NCBI GenBank assembly: GCA_949285135.1
Contig: CASDXO010000008.1
Span: 124,001-188,000, forward strand
Length of the DNA: 64,000 nucleotides
Origin: an uncultured Phascolarctobacterium sp.
GTDB taxonomy: Bacteria; Bacillota; Negativicutes; Acidaminococcales; Acidaminococcaceae
Direction of reading: 5' to 3'
In this document: in pieces, positions 1 to 9,100 of the stretch
How the letters are laid out: every line of letters starts with the position of its first letter
Numbering within the stretch: position 1 is the stretch's first letter
The notes under the pieces: model-generated
The model's database searches: none
Told to the model about the DNA's origin: nothing
What the model saw: only the letters and a program-made list of their open reading frames with translations
Made by a program: the position numbers and the translations under genes

Positions 1-1226
1 TCAGAATTAGTAAGTGTATTAAGTAAGGTGGATTTACCTGCATTGGTATAACCCACTAAGCTTACTGTAGGTACAGAAGCTTTGCTGCGCCCTGCTCTAT
101 GCAACGTACGTACACTTTTTACCTTACTGATGCACTCTTTTAAGTACGCAATGCGATCCCTTATTCTGCGGCGATCTACTTCCAGTTTGGTTTCACCTGG
201 GCCTCGAGTACCAATCCCGCCGCCTAAACGAGAAAGGCTGAGCCCTTTGCCCATGATGCGTGGCAGGGTATATTGAAGCTGTGCAAGTTCAACCTGCAGC
301 TTACCTTCATTTGTATGAGCTCTTTGGGCAAAGATATCCAGAATAAGTGCTGTTCTGTCAAGTACACGAATACCCATCGCCTGCTCAATATTACGCTGCT
401 GTGCGGGTGAAAGTTCATCATCAAAAATGCAGAGGTCAATATTTTCCTGCTGCACATAAAGCGCCAGCTCCTGAACCTTTCCCTTGCCTATAAAGAAGGC
501 CGGGTCTGGTTTGGGACGTTTCTGGATAAATTTAGCTACTACTACGGCACCGGCAGTATCGGCAAGCTGTTTTAATTCTTCCACAGAATCTTCAATATTC
601 CAGCCTGAAACATTAAAAAGTCCATTATATTCCATGCCTACCAAAATTGCTCTTTCGGCAGTCTGTGCTAAAGCTGTACTGTCTGACTGTTTGTCCAATA
701 TACGTTCGACGGTATTTACCAGATTGGGGAAATAGATATTTTCAGTTTCTGCAAGTTCCAAGGGACCATATGTTTCGGTTATATACTGTTCGTTTTCATC
801 AAGTCCCACAATCATGCCGAAGCTGACGGTTGAAGCAGCATAATCAGGAGACACCACGCCGATAGCAATCATGGCATCAAAGCGATTATTTTTCAGTGCA
901 GATATATCTACACCACTGAGTGCGGAATTACCGTTAGGATGAGTATGGACGCATCTTATACCGTTTAAACGGCTGCTCTTGCGCCGACCATCTACGCCCG
1001 GCAAATCAACACTTTCATTATTTCCTACTGCTACGCTTAAAACCTGTCCGCTACGGTTTATATAAACAGAAATTTCTCTGTTGATAAATTCTGTAATATC
1101 TGCAAGCTTTAAGGCCAGTTCAGCAGTTAAAAGCTGCCCTGAGGACAGCTTAAAATCGTAAATAGTTTTTAATTCATCAATGACGGAGTTTCTGATACCT
1201 TTAAGATTACCTAAAATTTCTTTCAT
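1..1226 (-). CDS. hflX: GTPase HflX (partial, C-terminus beyond left edge)
   Basis: HflX is a ribosome-associated GTPase that splits or rescues stalled ribosomes. Translating the minus strand from the ATG at 1224-1226 (preceded by GGAGATGAGCATA) gives about 408 residues before the edge. The HflX N-domain (EYNGLFNVSGW, then FIGKGKVQEL and FDDELSPAQQRN), the glycine-rich linker (GGGIGTRGPGETKLE) and the G1 loop GYTNAGKST are all visible. The GTPase domain beyond G1 lies outside the window. About 170 residues precede the usual HflX start, and this extension carries E51 and H94-T-H96-x7-S104-x2-D107, which fits the JAMM metalloprotease signature. The family assignment is secure; the meaning of the extension is inference. 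A DEAD-box helicase gene lies 31 bp upstream in the same direction. Confidence 0.95.
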   Translation of the reverse strand, partial: MKEILGNLKGIRNSVIDELKTIYDFKLSSGQLLTAELALKLADITEFINREISVYINRSGQVLSVAVGNNESVDLPGVDGRRKSSRLNGIRCVHTHPNGNSALSGVDISALKNNRFDAMIAIGVVSPDYAASTVSFGMIVGLDENEQYITETYGPLELAETENIYFPNLVNTVERILDKQSDSTALAQTAERAILVGMEYNGLFNVSGWNIEDSVEELKQLADTAGAVVVAKFIQKRPKPDPAFFIGKGKVQELALYVQQENIDLCIFDDELSPAQQRNIEQAMGIRVLDRTALILDIFAQRAHTNEGKLQVELAQLQYTLPRIMGKGLSLSRLGGGIGTRGPGETKLEVDRRRIRDRIAYLKECISKVKSVRTLHRAGRSKASVPTVSLVGYTNAGKSTLLNTLTNS

Positions 1227-1257
1227 TATGCTCATCTCCAAAGCATCGTGTACGCTG

Positions 1258-2850
1258 TTATCTTCTTACACGTGCGGGCTCTACATTGATTTTGAAACCT
1301 TTGATAGTATTGCGGTGCATAGCTCCCAGAACTTTTTCTGCCACATCTTCAGGAACCTCTACAAAAGAGAATTTATCATAGATATTGATGAGGCCGATAT
1401 CGCGTGCAGGGATGTCGGCTTCAATAGCGATAGTGCTTACAATATCTTTTACTGTAATTTTCTGTCCGCGGCCGATATTCATAAACAGACGCACCATTCC
1501 CGGACGTGCACCAGTATTTTTAAGTTCTGCAGCAATATCATCTTCCTGCGGTGCTTCCAGAGCTTTAATACCCTCCTGCATAAGCTTTAAGGCAGCTGCA
1601 GCGACTTCTTCAGCAGAATAATCATCAAGCAGGCTCTCAGCAATAGGCATATAATCATGGTAATTATTTAATTCCAGTACAGTCTGCATTTTGGAAATAA
1701 TCTGTTCTCGTTGACGCTCAATAACATTGGCAGCAGTAGGCAGCTGACGACGTACAATTCTGGTTTTAACGGTTCGTTCAATAAGCTTCAACTGACGGAA
1801 TTCACGCGGAGTAATAAATGTCATGGCAACACCGGTATTGCCGGCACGTCCAGTACGGCCGATACGATGAACGTAGCTTTCCGGATCCTGAGGAATATCA
1901 AAATTAATGACATGCGTGATATTGTCTATATCAATGCCGCGTGCAGCAACATCAGTTGCAATAAGGATGTCTACTGAACCTTCACGGAATTTCTTCATGA
2001 CCCTGTCGCGCTGATTCTGACTGAGATCACCATGTAAGCCTTCTGCCATATAACCACGGCTGGAAAGCGCGATAGACAAATCATCTACACCTTTTTTCGT
2101 ACGACAGAAAATAATTAATTTACCGTCAATTTCAGCATCTAAAAGACGGCACAGTCCTTCTACCTTATCTTTAGTCTCAAAATAATACTGCTCAATAAGA
2201 GGTACAGTAAGCTCTTCCTTAGTAATGGTTACAGATTTAGGAGCCTTCATATATTTTTTTGTAAGGCTCAAAATAGGTCTCGGCATAGTTGCAGAAAACA
2301 GCAGGGTTTGTCTTTCAGCAGGAAGATTTTTCATAATTTCTTCCATGTCGTCAACAAAACCCATATCAAGCATTTCGTCTGCTTCATCCAGTACCAGAAA
2401 TTTTATATGGTCCAGTTTTATAGTGTGCCTGTTGATATGATCTATCAATCTGCCTGGTGTACCGATAACAATTTGTACATTATTTTTTAAGGCACGAATC
2501 TGACGCTCAATAGGCTGTCCGCCATAAACAGGAAGTGCTCTTACGCGGGTAGTTCTGCCAATCTTGCCCACTTCTTCGGCTACCTGGATAGCCAGTTCGC
2601 GAGTAGGCGTCATAATCAAAGCCTGTATATGACGATGATCGGTGATGCTTTGTACCAAAGGTATACCAAAAGCCGCAGTCTTGCCTGTACCCGTCTGGGC
2701 CTGGCCAATTATATCATTGCCTTCCAGTACAAGAGGAATAGTTGCAGCCTGAATAGGAGAAGGTTCCTCAAATCCCATATCCGTAAGGGCAGCAACTATC
2801 TTTTTATCAAGCAGTAATTCACCGAAATTTTCTTTTTGAGTATTTGACAT
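1258..2850 (-). CDS. DEAD-box ATP-dependent RNA helicase, DbpA/CshA type
   Basis: ATP-dependent RNA unwinding enzyme of 530 residues. Both RecA-like domains are complete: motif I AQTGTGKT, PTRELA, DEAD in VLDEADEML, SAT in LFSATMP, and motif VI HRIGRTGRAG. A C-terminal DbpA-like RNA-binding domain follows at roughly residues 455-530 (RLFMNIGRGQK, then FSFVEVP). That domain directs DbpA-type helicases to structured rRNA, so a role in ribosome assembly or cold-type RNA remodelling is likely. The ATG follows GGAGG at a 9-base spacing. The gene sits 5 bp after cinA and ahead of hflX, in a likely RNA/translation operon. The C-terminal domain resembles DbpA and the core resembles CshA/DeaD, so no symbol is assigned. 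Confidence 0.93.
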   Translation of the reverse strand: MSNTQKENFGELLLDKKIVAALTDMGFEEPSPIQAATIPLVLEGNDIIGQAQTGTGKTAAFGIPLVQSITDHRHIQALIMTPTRELAIQVAEEVGKIGRTTRVRALPVYGGQPIERQIRALKNNVQIVIGTPGRLIDHINRHTIKLDHIKFLVLDEADEMLDMGFVDDMEEIMKNLPAERQTLLFSATMPRPILSLTKKYMKAPKSVTITKEELTVPLIEQYYFETKDKVEGLCRLLDAEIDGKLIIFCRTKKGVDDLSIALSSRGYMAEGLHGDLSQNQRDRVMKKFREGSVDILIATDVAARGIDIDNITHVINFDIPQDPESYVHRIGRTGRAGNTGVAMTFITPREFRQLKLIERTVKTRIVRRQLPTAANVIERQREQIISKMQTVLELNNYHDYMPIAESLLDDYSAEEVAAAALKLMQEGIKALEAPQEDDIAAELKNTGARPGMVRLFMNIGRGQKITVKDIVSTIAIEADIPARDIGLINIYDKFSFVEVPEDVAEKVLGAMHRNTIKGFKINVEPARVRR

Positions 2851-2855
2851 TAAAT

Positions 2856-4109
2856 TTATTCCTCCAAGTCATTTTCTTGATTTATCTTATTCAGCAGCAT
2901 GGATATTGCAGTTAAAGCAATACGCAATTTGTTTTCTACCCTGCTGTGATGAAAATAATGTTCCTGGCAGTATACAACCTTTTCTGTTGCTACCGCTATA
3001 TATACAAGGCCAACAGGCTTGTTTTCACTTTCACCTGGACCGGCGTTGCCTGTAATACTGACACCATAGTCACTGGTAAACAGCTTGCGTGCTCCTACGG
3101 CCATTTCACATGCAGTTTCACGACTGACAGCCCCAAACTCCTGCAATGTTTCCTGCTGCACATTTAGCAACCTGTTTTTTATCTCATTAGTATAAGTTAC
3201 GGCAGAACCAAGTAAATATTCCGAGCTTCCAGGAATATCAGTTACGAGGCTGCTGGCAAGTCCGCCAGTACATGATTCGGCAAAAGCAACAGTCTTCTTA
3301 TTTTCCAGAAGCTTTCTGCCTAATATGGCTGGCAACGATTCGTCATCAACGCCATATATATACTGAGGCAGACGTTTACGTATAAGCTTTTCATAATCAT
3401 CCAGCATAGCACCGGCAATCTGTCGAGTTTCTGCTTTTGCTGTCAGACGTATAAGTATTTCACCATGTCTTGCATAGATAGCGATAGTAGGATTAGATTG
3501 TTCGATTATGAGGTCATCAATTTTTTCTGCTGTGAGAGATTCACCAATACCACGAAGGTGCAGCGTACGTGAGAGAATGATTCCCTGGCTGCCAAATTTT
3601 TTCTCTAACAATGGCCAAAGCTGCTTTTCGCACATATCTGTCATTTCGGCAGGAGGCCCGGGCAGCAGTATCAGATATTTATTCTGATAACAAATAAAAA
3701 GACCTGGAGCGGTACCAACATCATTTTGTAATATCTCTGCCCCTACTGGAATCATGGCCTGTTTGTCGTTATTGGCAGGAACGCAGGAACCTTTTTTGGT
3801 AAAAAACGCATCTATTCTGCCCCATGTATCAAGATCAAGATAGCATTCCAGGCCGCATATTTCGACAATGGTATCTTTTGTTATATCTCCGCGTGTTGGA
3901 CCAAGGCCACCCGTAATAATGATGATATCCGCACGTTCCAATGCATGCAATACACTTTGCTTCATGCGCGGAGCATTATCTCCCACAGTGGTCTGATACA
4001 ATACATCAAAACCCATGTTATTAAGATGCCTGGAAAGATATTGAAAGTTGGTATTAAGTATTTCCCCTAATAATAATTCTGTGCCTGTATTGATAACCTC
4101 GACAATCAT
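2856..4109 (-). CDS. cinA: CinA, nicotinamide-nucleotide amidase / competence-damage inducible protein
   Basis: 417 residues, normal length for two-domain CinA. The N-terminal MoaB/MogA-like domain (start IVEVINTGTELLLGEI, then TGGLGPTRGDITKD near residue 65, and LLPGPPAEM) is associated with ADP-ribose pyrophosphatase activity. The C-terminal PncC-like domain (AESCTGG near residue 280, SVTGNAGPG near 355) is associated with deamidation of nicotinamide mononucleotide, which recycles pyridine nucleotides. The ATG follows GGAGGCAGTAAA. The gene lies 19 bp downstream of rimO and immediately upstream of the helicase, consistent with one operon. Activities are from family knowledge; the sequence shows only intact motifs. 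Confidence 0.95.
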   Translation of the reverse strand: MIVEVINTGTELLLGEILNTNFQYLSRHLNNMGFDVLYQTTVGDNAPRMKQSVLHALERADIIIITGGLGPTRGDITKDTIVEICGLECYLDLDTWGRIDAFFTKKGSCVPANNDKQAMIPVGAEILQNDVGTAPGLFICYQNKYLILLPGPPAEMTDMCEKQLWPLLEKKFGSQGIILSRTLHLRGIGESLTAEKIDDLIIEQSNPTIAIYARHGEILIRLTAKAETRQIAGAMLDDYEKLIRKRLPQYIYGVDDESLPAILGRKLLENKKTVAFAESCTGGLASSLVTDIPGSSEYLLGSAVTYTNEIKNRLLNVQQETLQEFGAVSRETACEMAVGARKLFTSDYGVSITGNAGPGESENKPVGLVYIAVATEKVVYCQEHYFHHSRVENKLRIALTAISMLLNKINQENDLEE

Positions 4110-4128
4110 TTTACTGCCTCCTCGGCTT

Positions 4129-5454
4129 TTAAACCCTTTCTGCTACCATTTCATAAGTAAAACCCTGTACGATACGTACTTTGACAAAATCGCCTATGTG
4201 CAGGTTGGCAGCATTTTCAACGAATATATTACCGTCTATTTCAGGGGCTTCACGGTAAGAACGGGCAACTGCCAGAGAACTGTTTTCCTCATCAAATCCT
4301 TCGATAACAACCTCAAGCTCAGTTTCCTCAAGCTCCTGATGAAGTTCTTCAGATATCTCTGCCTGTAAAGCCATTAATTCATGGTATCTGTTTTCTTTAA
4401 TTTCTTCCGGAATCTGATTGGGCATCTCCCCTGCCACAGTGCCTTCTTCCTGAGAGTATTTAAACACACCGGCATTTTCAAATCGCTGCCCGGCAACAAA
4501 TTCCTTGAGTTCCGCAAAATCTTCATCCGTTTCACCGGGAAACCCAACTATGAAAGTAGTTCTGATGACAATACCTGGTATCCTTGTACGCAGTTTTTCC
4601 AGTAGCACACATACTTCTTCTTTAGTGTCATAACGGTTCATACTGGCAAGCAGACGATTACTTGCATGCTGTAAAGGTAAATCGATATATTTGCATACCT
4701 TTGGCAGAGTAGCAAAAGCTTCAATTAACTCATCCGTAAAATTATTAGGATAACAATACATGACACGAATCCATTCAATACCGTCAATGGCATTCAAATC
4801 TTTCAGCAGCTGCGGCAGCATCAGTTTGCCGTACAAGTCTTCACCATATCTGGTAGTATCTTGTGCCACTACGATTATTTCCTTGATGCCGCCTGCTGCC
4901 AGTTCCTTTGCTTCAGCTATTACCGTTTCATAAGGTCTGCTGGTGTACGGACCGCGCAGCTTAGGTATAATACAATAGGAACAGCAATTATCACAGCCTT
5001 CAGCAATTTTCAGATAAGCCATATATTCAGGAGTAGTCAGCATGCGTGGCATTTCTGCCTGTTGTTCAGTATCTTTTCGTATCATATGTTGAACTTTCCT
5101 GCCTGCCATTACCTGTTCAATAACCCAGCCTATTTCAGTGAAGCAGTTGGTACCGACAAAAGCATCAACCTCAGGAATGCTTTGTGACAATTCTGCCGCA
5201 TAACGCTGACTCAGGCAGCCGGTAACTATAAGGTAATGACAAGTTCCCTGCGTCTTATATTCACTCATCTGTAATATTGTATTTATTGACTCTTCCTTAG
5301 CGGACTCAATAAATCCGCAGGTGTTGACAATAATAATATCCGCTTCGGCTGGATCGTTTGTAACAGTAAAATTATTTTCTCTGATAATTCCAAGCATTAC
5401 TTCTGAATCCACAAGGTTTTTAGGGCAACCAAGACTGACCATGCCTAATTTCAT
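4129..5454 (-). CDS. rimO: Ribosomal protein S12 methylthiotransferase RimO
   Basis: Radical SAM enzyme that adds a methylthio group to an aspartate of ribosomal protein S12. 441 residues in the order UPF0004 domain, radical SAM barrel, TRAM domain. The auxiliary cluster cysteines C10, C46 and C80 are present (SLGCPKN, VNTCGF, VTGCLSQ). The SAM cluster motif CxxxCxxC is C154, C158 and C161 (GCDNCCSYC). The C-terminal 65 residues (DGNIFVENAANLHIGDFVKV) form the TRAM domain. The MVSLGCPKNLVDSE start and overall length favour RimO over the tRNA enzyme MiaB. The ATG follows AGGAGG. It sits between a lipoprotein gene 12 bp upstream and cinA. Confidence 0.95.
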   Translation of the reverse strand: MKLGMVSLGCPKNLVDSEVMLGIIRENNFTVTNDPAEADIIIVNTCGFIESAKEESINTILQMSEYKTQGTCHYLIVTGCLSQRYAAELSQSIPEVDAFVGTNCFTEIGWVIEQVMAGRKVQHMIRKDTEQQAEMPRMLTTPEYMAYLKIAEGCDNCCSYCIIPKLRGPYTSRPYETVIAEAKELAAGGIKEIIVVAQDTTRYGEDLYGKLMLPQLLKDLNAIDGIEWIRVMYCYPNNFTDELIEAFATLPKVCKYIDLPLQHASNRLLASMNRYDTKEEVCVLLEKLRTRIPGIVIRTTFIVGFPGETDEDFAELKEFVAGQRFENAGVFKYSQEEGTVAGEMPNQIPEEIKENRYHELMALQAEISEELHQELEETELEVVIEGFDEENSSLAVARSYREAPEIDGNIFVENAANLHIGDFVKVRIVQGFTYEMVAERV

Positions 5455-5466
5455 TCAACAGTCCTC

Positions 5467-6450
5467 CTATTTATCATTACTGAATCGTACAAGATCCAGC
5501 CATTTTCTATTCAGCTTTTCCTGTTCCGGATAGGACAGGTACGCAGTGTTTAACCACAGCTTTTTCGGGTTTGCTGCAGAGCCATCTATTCCCTGAGGCA
5601 GCAGAAACATAAATCCTGTATTCTTTTCCAGAGAGATGCGCTTGACGGCATCAGCAGTGATAAGCCAGTCAATAAAATCAGCGCCGGCAGTTGCTTTCTT
5701 ACTGGTTGCAAAAACAGCAGCACCGTACAGATTAACTGGTGTTCCTTCTTCAGGATAAACTACATACGCTGGGAAATTATTCTCTAAATATTTAAATACG
5801 TAGCTTTGACGAGTCAAAGCTATATCTGCATCACCGACAGCGGTCATACGAATCGGAGTAAAAGGAAACTTTGCGTATTGACCAATAAATCTATTGATAT
5901 TCCATAAATAATTAAGAGAAATACTTTCACCAAGATGAGAAGCAAACGCACCTAAAAAATTTTGAGTGCTATTACTGTTTGACAGATTTTCCAGTGCAAT
6001 ACGTATATCCGTACGGTCTTCCAAATCACGCCAACCTTTAATATTTTCCTGCCCTATATTTCTGGCATAACGCTGGTTAATAAGAAAAACAGTTGGATCG
6101 TAAAATATACCGTACCAATAATCAGCACTATTTTTAAATTCTGACGGCAATCTATCTCCAGCACTGCAAATCACAGGCTGCAGTTTGCTGTCTGACATAA
6201 AACCATTTAGTGTACGTGTTCCGCAAAGCACAATATCCGGATCAATATCTTTCAGCTCATAAATAGCGGTTACTGCAACACCACTGTCTGTAGTTTTATT
6301 GTATTCTTTAATGATACTTTCAGTAAACTCAGCATCAATTTCTGAATATAGGATAAGATTTTTACGTTCTAAAGTATTGCTGTCATTGCCACAACCATAA
6401 CAAAACGGCAGACAAAGCAACAATACCATAAATATTAAATGACGTAACAT
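5467..6450 (-). CDS. Extracellular solute-binding lipoprotein (periplasmic-binding type 2)
   Basis: 327-residue lipoprotein of the type used by ABC importers. The N-terminus is a hydrophobic signal ending in a weak lipobox (PFCYGC, cysteine near residue 20). The mature part reads NLILYSEIDAEFTESIIKEY, as in ferric-iron/thiamine-type binding proteins, followed by WYGIFYDPTVFLINQ and GWRDLED, the usual core of this fold. The start is the ATG at 6450, 7 bases after GGAGG; an in-frame TTG just before it is too close. No ABC permease or ATPase gene lies nearby: the neighbours are ygiQ and rimO. Either the permease is elsewhere or this is a sensor or orphan subunit. Ligand unknown; iron or a small anion is a guess. 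Confidence 0.75.
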   Translation of the reverse strand: MLRHLIFMVLLLCLPFCYGCGNDSNTLERKNLILYSEIDAEFTESIIKEYNKTTDSGVAVTAIYELKDIDPDIVLCGTRTLNGFMSDSKLQPVICSAGDRLPSEFKNSADYWYGIFYDPTVFLINQRYARNIGQENIKGWRDLEDRTDIRIALENLSNSNSTQNFLGAFASHLGESISLNYLWNINRFIGQYAKFPFTPIRMTAVGDADIALTRQSYVFKYLENNFPAYVVYPEEGTPVNLYGAAVFATSKKATAGADFIDWLITADAVKRISLEKNTGFMFLLPQGIDGSAANPKKLWLNTAYLSYPEQEKLNRKWLDLVRFSNDK

Positions 6451-6463
6451 CAATGGGCCTCCA

Positions 6464-8314
6464 TTATTTACGCTTGCCTTTTACCATGCGTACGGATTTT
6501 CCGTGAAATTCCCTGCTGCGGCCATCATCAATAAGACACTTAGGTGCAGCACCAATTAAATCAGTACGTCCACTAAGACGCAAAGCTTCCAAAACGAGTG
6601 CTTTATTGCGTGGATTTTTATATTGCATAAGTGCCCTTTGCATGGCTTTCTCATGTGGATTATGGGCAGTAAAGACTTTTTTTCCCGTATCCGGATCAAC
6701 CCCGGAATAATACATGGCAGTTGACGCACTGCCAGGTGTAGGTATGAAATCTTGTACCTGCTGTGGATGATGTTTGATGTCACGCAAAAATTCAGCTAAC
6801 TCTATGGCATTGTCAAGAGTGCAGCCGGGATGACTGGAAATAAAATAGGGCACCAGATATTGCGGAAGACCTATTTCTTTATTCTTTTTATCAAACTGAC
6901 GCATAAACTTTAAATAAACATTTTTCCCCGGCTTTTTCATTTGTCGAAGCACCGGCGGTGAAATGTGCTCAGGAGCAATTTTAAGCTGTCCACTAACATG
7001 ATAACGACATAATTCATCAAGAAACTCCTGCTTTTTATCAGCAAGCAGATAATCATAACGAATTCCACTGCGTATAAATACTTTTTTTATTCCAGGCAGA
7101 CTGCGGATTTGTCTCAGCAACGAGATATAATCACTGTGATCAGCATCAATATTGGGACATGGCTCCGGAAACAGGCACTGCCTGTCTTTGCACACACCTG
7201 CCTTTAATTGCTTGGCGCAGGACGGATGTCGAAAATTAGCAGTGGGCCCACCAACATCATGTATATAGCCTTTAAAACCAGGTAATCCTGTTATAATTTT
7301 TGCTTCACGCAATATGGAAGCATGACTGCGCGACTGAATAATTCTGCCCTGATGAGCATGAATTGCACAGAAAGAACAGCTGCCAAAACAACCGCGGCAG
7401 CTGACAATACTGAACTGTACTTCCTCCAAAGCGGGAACACCACCCATTTCTTTATAGGACGGATGGCAGTCACGCATATAATCCAAATCGTAGATAGCGT
7501 CCATTTCTTCCTGCGATAAAGGATATGTTGGCGGATTTTGCACAATATATTTTTTCACACCTTTTTGCAGCACATATTTACCATAAAAAGGGTCTTGTTC
7601 CTGACTTTGAAGTTTATAGGCACGCGCAAACAATTCACGGTTCTTTTGTATTCCTGCCAACCCGGGCAATTCCACAGTTTCATCCTGCTCCAAGTCAGGT
7701 CTCCTGTCAGCAGCATAGGCAGTTCCACGTATGTACAGCATATCACTGATATCAGCACCACCTGCCAGATAATCAGCAATTTCCACAACCTGCTGCTCTC
7801 CCATGCCGTAAACCAAAAGGTCGGCATTGCTTGTTTCAAGAATTGACGGTAACAGTTTGTTTTCCCAGTAATCGAAATGTACAAAACGACGCAGACTTGC
7901 TTCAATGCCGCCAATAATTACAGGCATTTTAGGCCAGAGTTTCTTAACCTGCTGCGCATAAACAACTGTTGCATGATCCGGGCGTTTACCTATAACACCA
8001 CCAGGAGTATATTTATCCTCACTGCGCGGTTTCTTAGCTGCTGTATAATGGCAAAGCATGGAGTCAAGATTGCCGCCTGAAATCATTACTCCAAGACGAG
8101 GTTTTCCTAAAACAGCAAAATTTTGTGGCTTATGCCAGTCGGGCTGACACAGTAAAGCTACTTTATAACCTTTCGATTCCAAAACACGGCAAATTACAGC
8201 TGGTCCAAAAGAAGGGTGATCCACATAAGCATCGCCGCTTATAAAAAGAAAATCTATTTGCTCCCAGCCACGGGTGCGTATTTCTTCAGGCGATATTGGT
8301 AAAAAGTCTTTCAT
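6464..8314 (-). CDS. YgiQ family radical SAM protein
   Basis: 616-residue radical SAM protein of the YgiQ (UPF0313) family. An N-terminal B12-binding-like region (DFLFISGDAYVDHPSFG) precedes the cluster motif CFGSCSFC in the stretch SCRGCFGSCSFCAIHAHQ. Additional conserved cysteines follow (PSCAKQLKAGVCKDRQCLFPEPCPN), then a C-terminal DUF3362-like region (DFIPTPGSASTAMYYSG, YKNPRNKALVLEALR). The substrate is not established for the family. The ATG follows GGAGAACGTGGA. The gene lies 15 bp after the RodZ-like gene in the same direction. The family call is firm; the function is unknown. Confidence 0.92.
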   Translation of the reverse strand: MKDFLPISPEEIRTRGWEQIDFLFISGDAYVDHPSFGPAVICRVLESKGYKVALLCQPDWHKPQNFAVLGKPRLGVMISGGNLDSMLCHYTAAKKPRSEDKYTPGGVIGKRPDHATVVYAQQVKKLWPKMPVIIGGIEASLRRFVHFDYWENKLLPSILETSNADLLVYGMGEQQVVEIADYLAGGADISDMLYIRGTAYAADRRPDLEQDETVELPGLAGIQKNRELFARAYKLQSQEQDPFYGKYVLQKGVKKYIVQNPPTYPLSQEEMDAIYDLDYMRDCHPSYKEMGGVPALEEVQFSIVSCRGCFGSCSFCAIHAHQGRIIQSRSHASILREAKIITGLPGFKGYIHDVGGPTANFRHPSCAKQLKAGVCKDRQCLFPEPCPNIDADHSDYISLLRQIRSLPGIKKVFIRSGIRYDYLLADKKQEFLDELCRYHVSGQLKIAPEHISPPVLRQMKKPGKNVYLKFMRQFDKKNKEIGLPQYLVPYFISSHPGCTLDNAIELAEFLRDIKHHPQQVQDFIPTPGSASTAMYYSGVDPDTGKKVFTAHNPHEKAMQRALMQYKNPRNKALVLEALRLSGRTDLIGAAPKCLIDDGRSREFHGKSVRMVKGKRK

Positions 8315-8329
8315 TCCACGTTCTCCGTA

Positions 8330-9085
8330 TTATCTGGTATAGGTTTTCACTGCTACGCCATGCTCTCCTTGAAGATTTACAGGAGCGCCATTAACAATGA
8401 GATTCATAACTCCTATATTACCGTATTTTACTATTAGTTTATCTTTAGCCTCAAACGTTTTCTTATCGTTAGCCTGCAGCATACCGACAAAAACTTCTTT
8501 TCCGTCTGCAGTTACTTCAAGCCAGCATGAACCGTTGGCAGTCATTTCTACGGTAATTTTATCAGCTTTTACAGCAGATTTTTCAGCTGGTACAGGCATA
8601 TTATGCTTAGTTTCTTCTGTAACAGTTGCTCCAGAAGGCAGCAAATCCATAATTTTAGGTACCGCAAAATACCCAGCCCCCAGGACAGCCAGCAAAACTA
8701 TTCCGGCAGCAATCTGCTTAAATGGGATATGCAGAGATGAGAAAGAAAAGTCTGTGCCGCTGCCGAGACTCCTTTGCTGTTTCAGTGAAATATTTAACTT
8801 TACGTTATTAACTTCACGAATACCTTCACTTTTAATTTCTTCTATTTCTGCACCCATCTTTTGCGCTTTATATATATCGACCAGTTCGGCCCCATTTAAT
8901 CCCAGAAAATTTCCGTAAGTACGGATAATGCCTTTTACAAAGACCTCACCGGGAGCTTTATTATATTCGTCATTTTCTATTACTTCAATATAGATTCGAC
9001 GTATGCTCGTTCCTTTTTCTATATCATCAACAGATAGGGCTTTGGCGATACGTGCCGCTTTTAAAATCTGACCAACGCTTTCCAT
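8330..9085 (-). CDS. RodZ-like membrane protein (HTH plus DUF4115)
   Basis: 251 residues. An N-terminal Xre-type helix-turn-helix (residues 1-80: GQILKAARIAKALSVDDIEKGT) is followed by a linker, one transmembrane segment around residues 123-145 (QIAAGIVLLAVLGAGYFAV) and an extracytoplasmic DUF4115 beta domain (GSCWLEVTADGKEVFVGML). This layout is that of RodZ, which ties MreB to the membrane and supports rod shape. In Firmicutes such proteins commonly sit next to ftsK and radical SAM genes, as here: ftsK is 15 bp upstream. The ATG follows GGAGGAAG. Short for RodZ because the periplasmic linker is brief. Confidence 0.85.
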   Translation of the reverse strand: MESVGQILKAARIAKALSVDDIEKGTSIRRIYIEVIENDEYNKAPGEVFVKGIIRTYGNFLGLNGAELVDIYKAQKMGAEIEEIKSEGIREVNNVKLNISLKQQRSLGSGTDFSFSSLHIPFKQIAAGIVLLAVLGAGYFAVPKIMDLLPSGATVTEETKHNMPVPAEKSAVKADKITVEMTANGSCWLEVTADGKEVFVGMLQANDKKTFEAKDKLIVKYGNIGVMNLIVNGAPVNLQGEHGVAVKTYTR

Positions 9086-9100
9086 AAAACTTCCTCCGTA

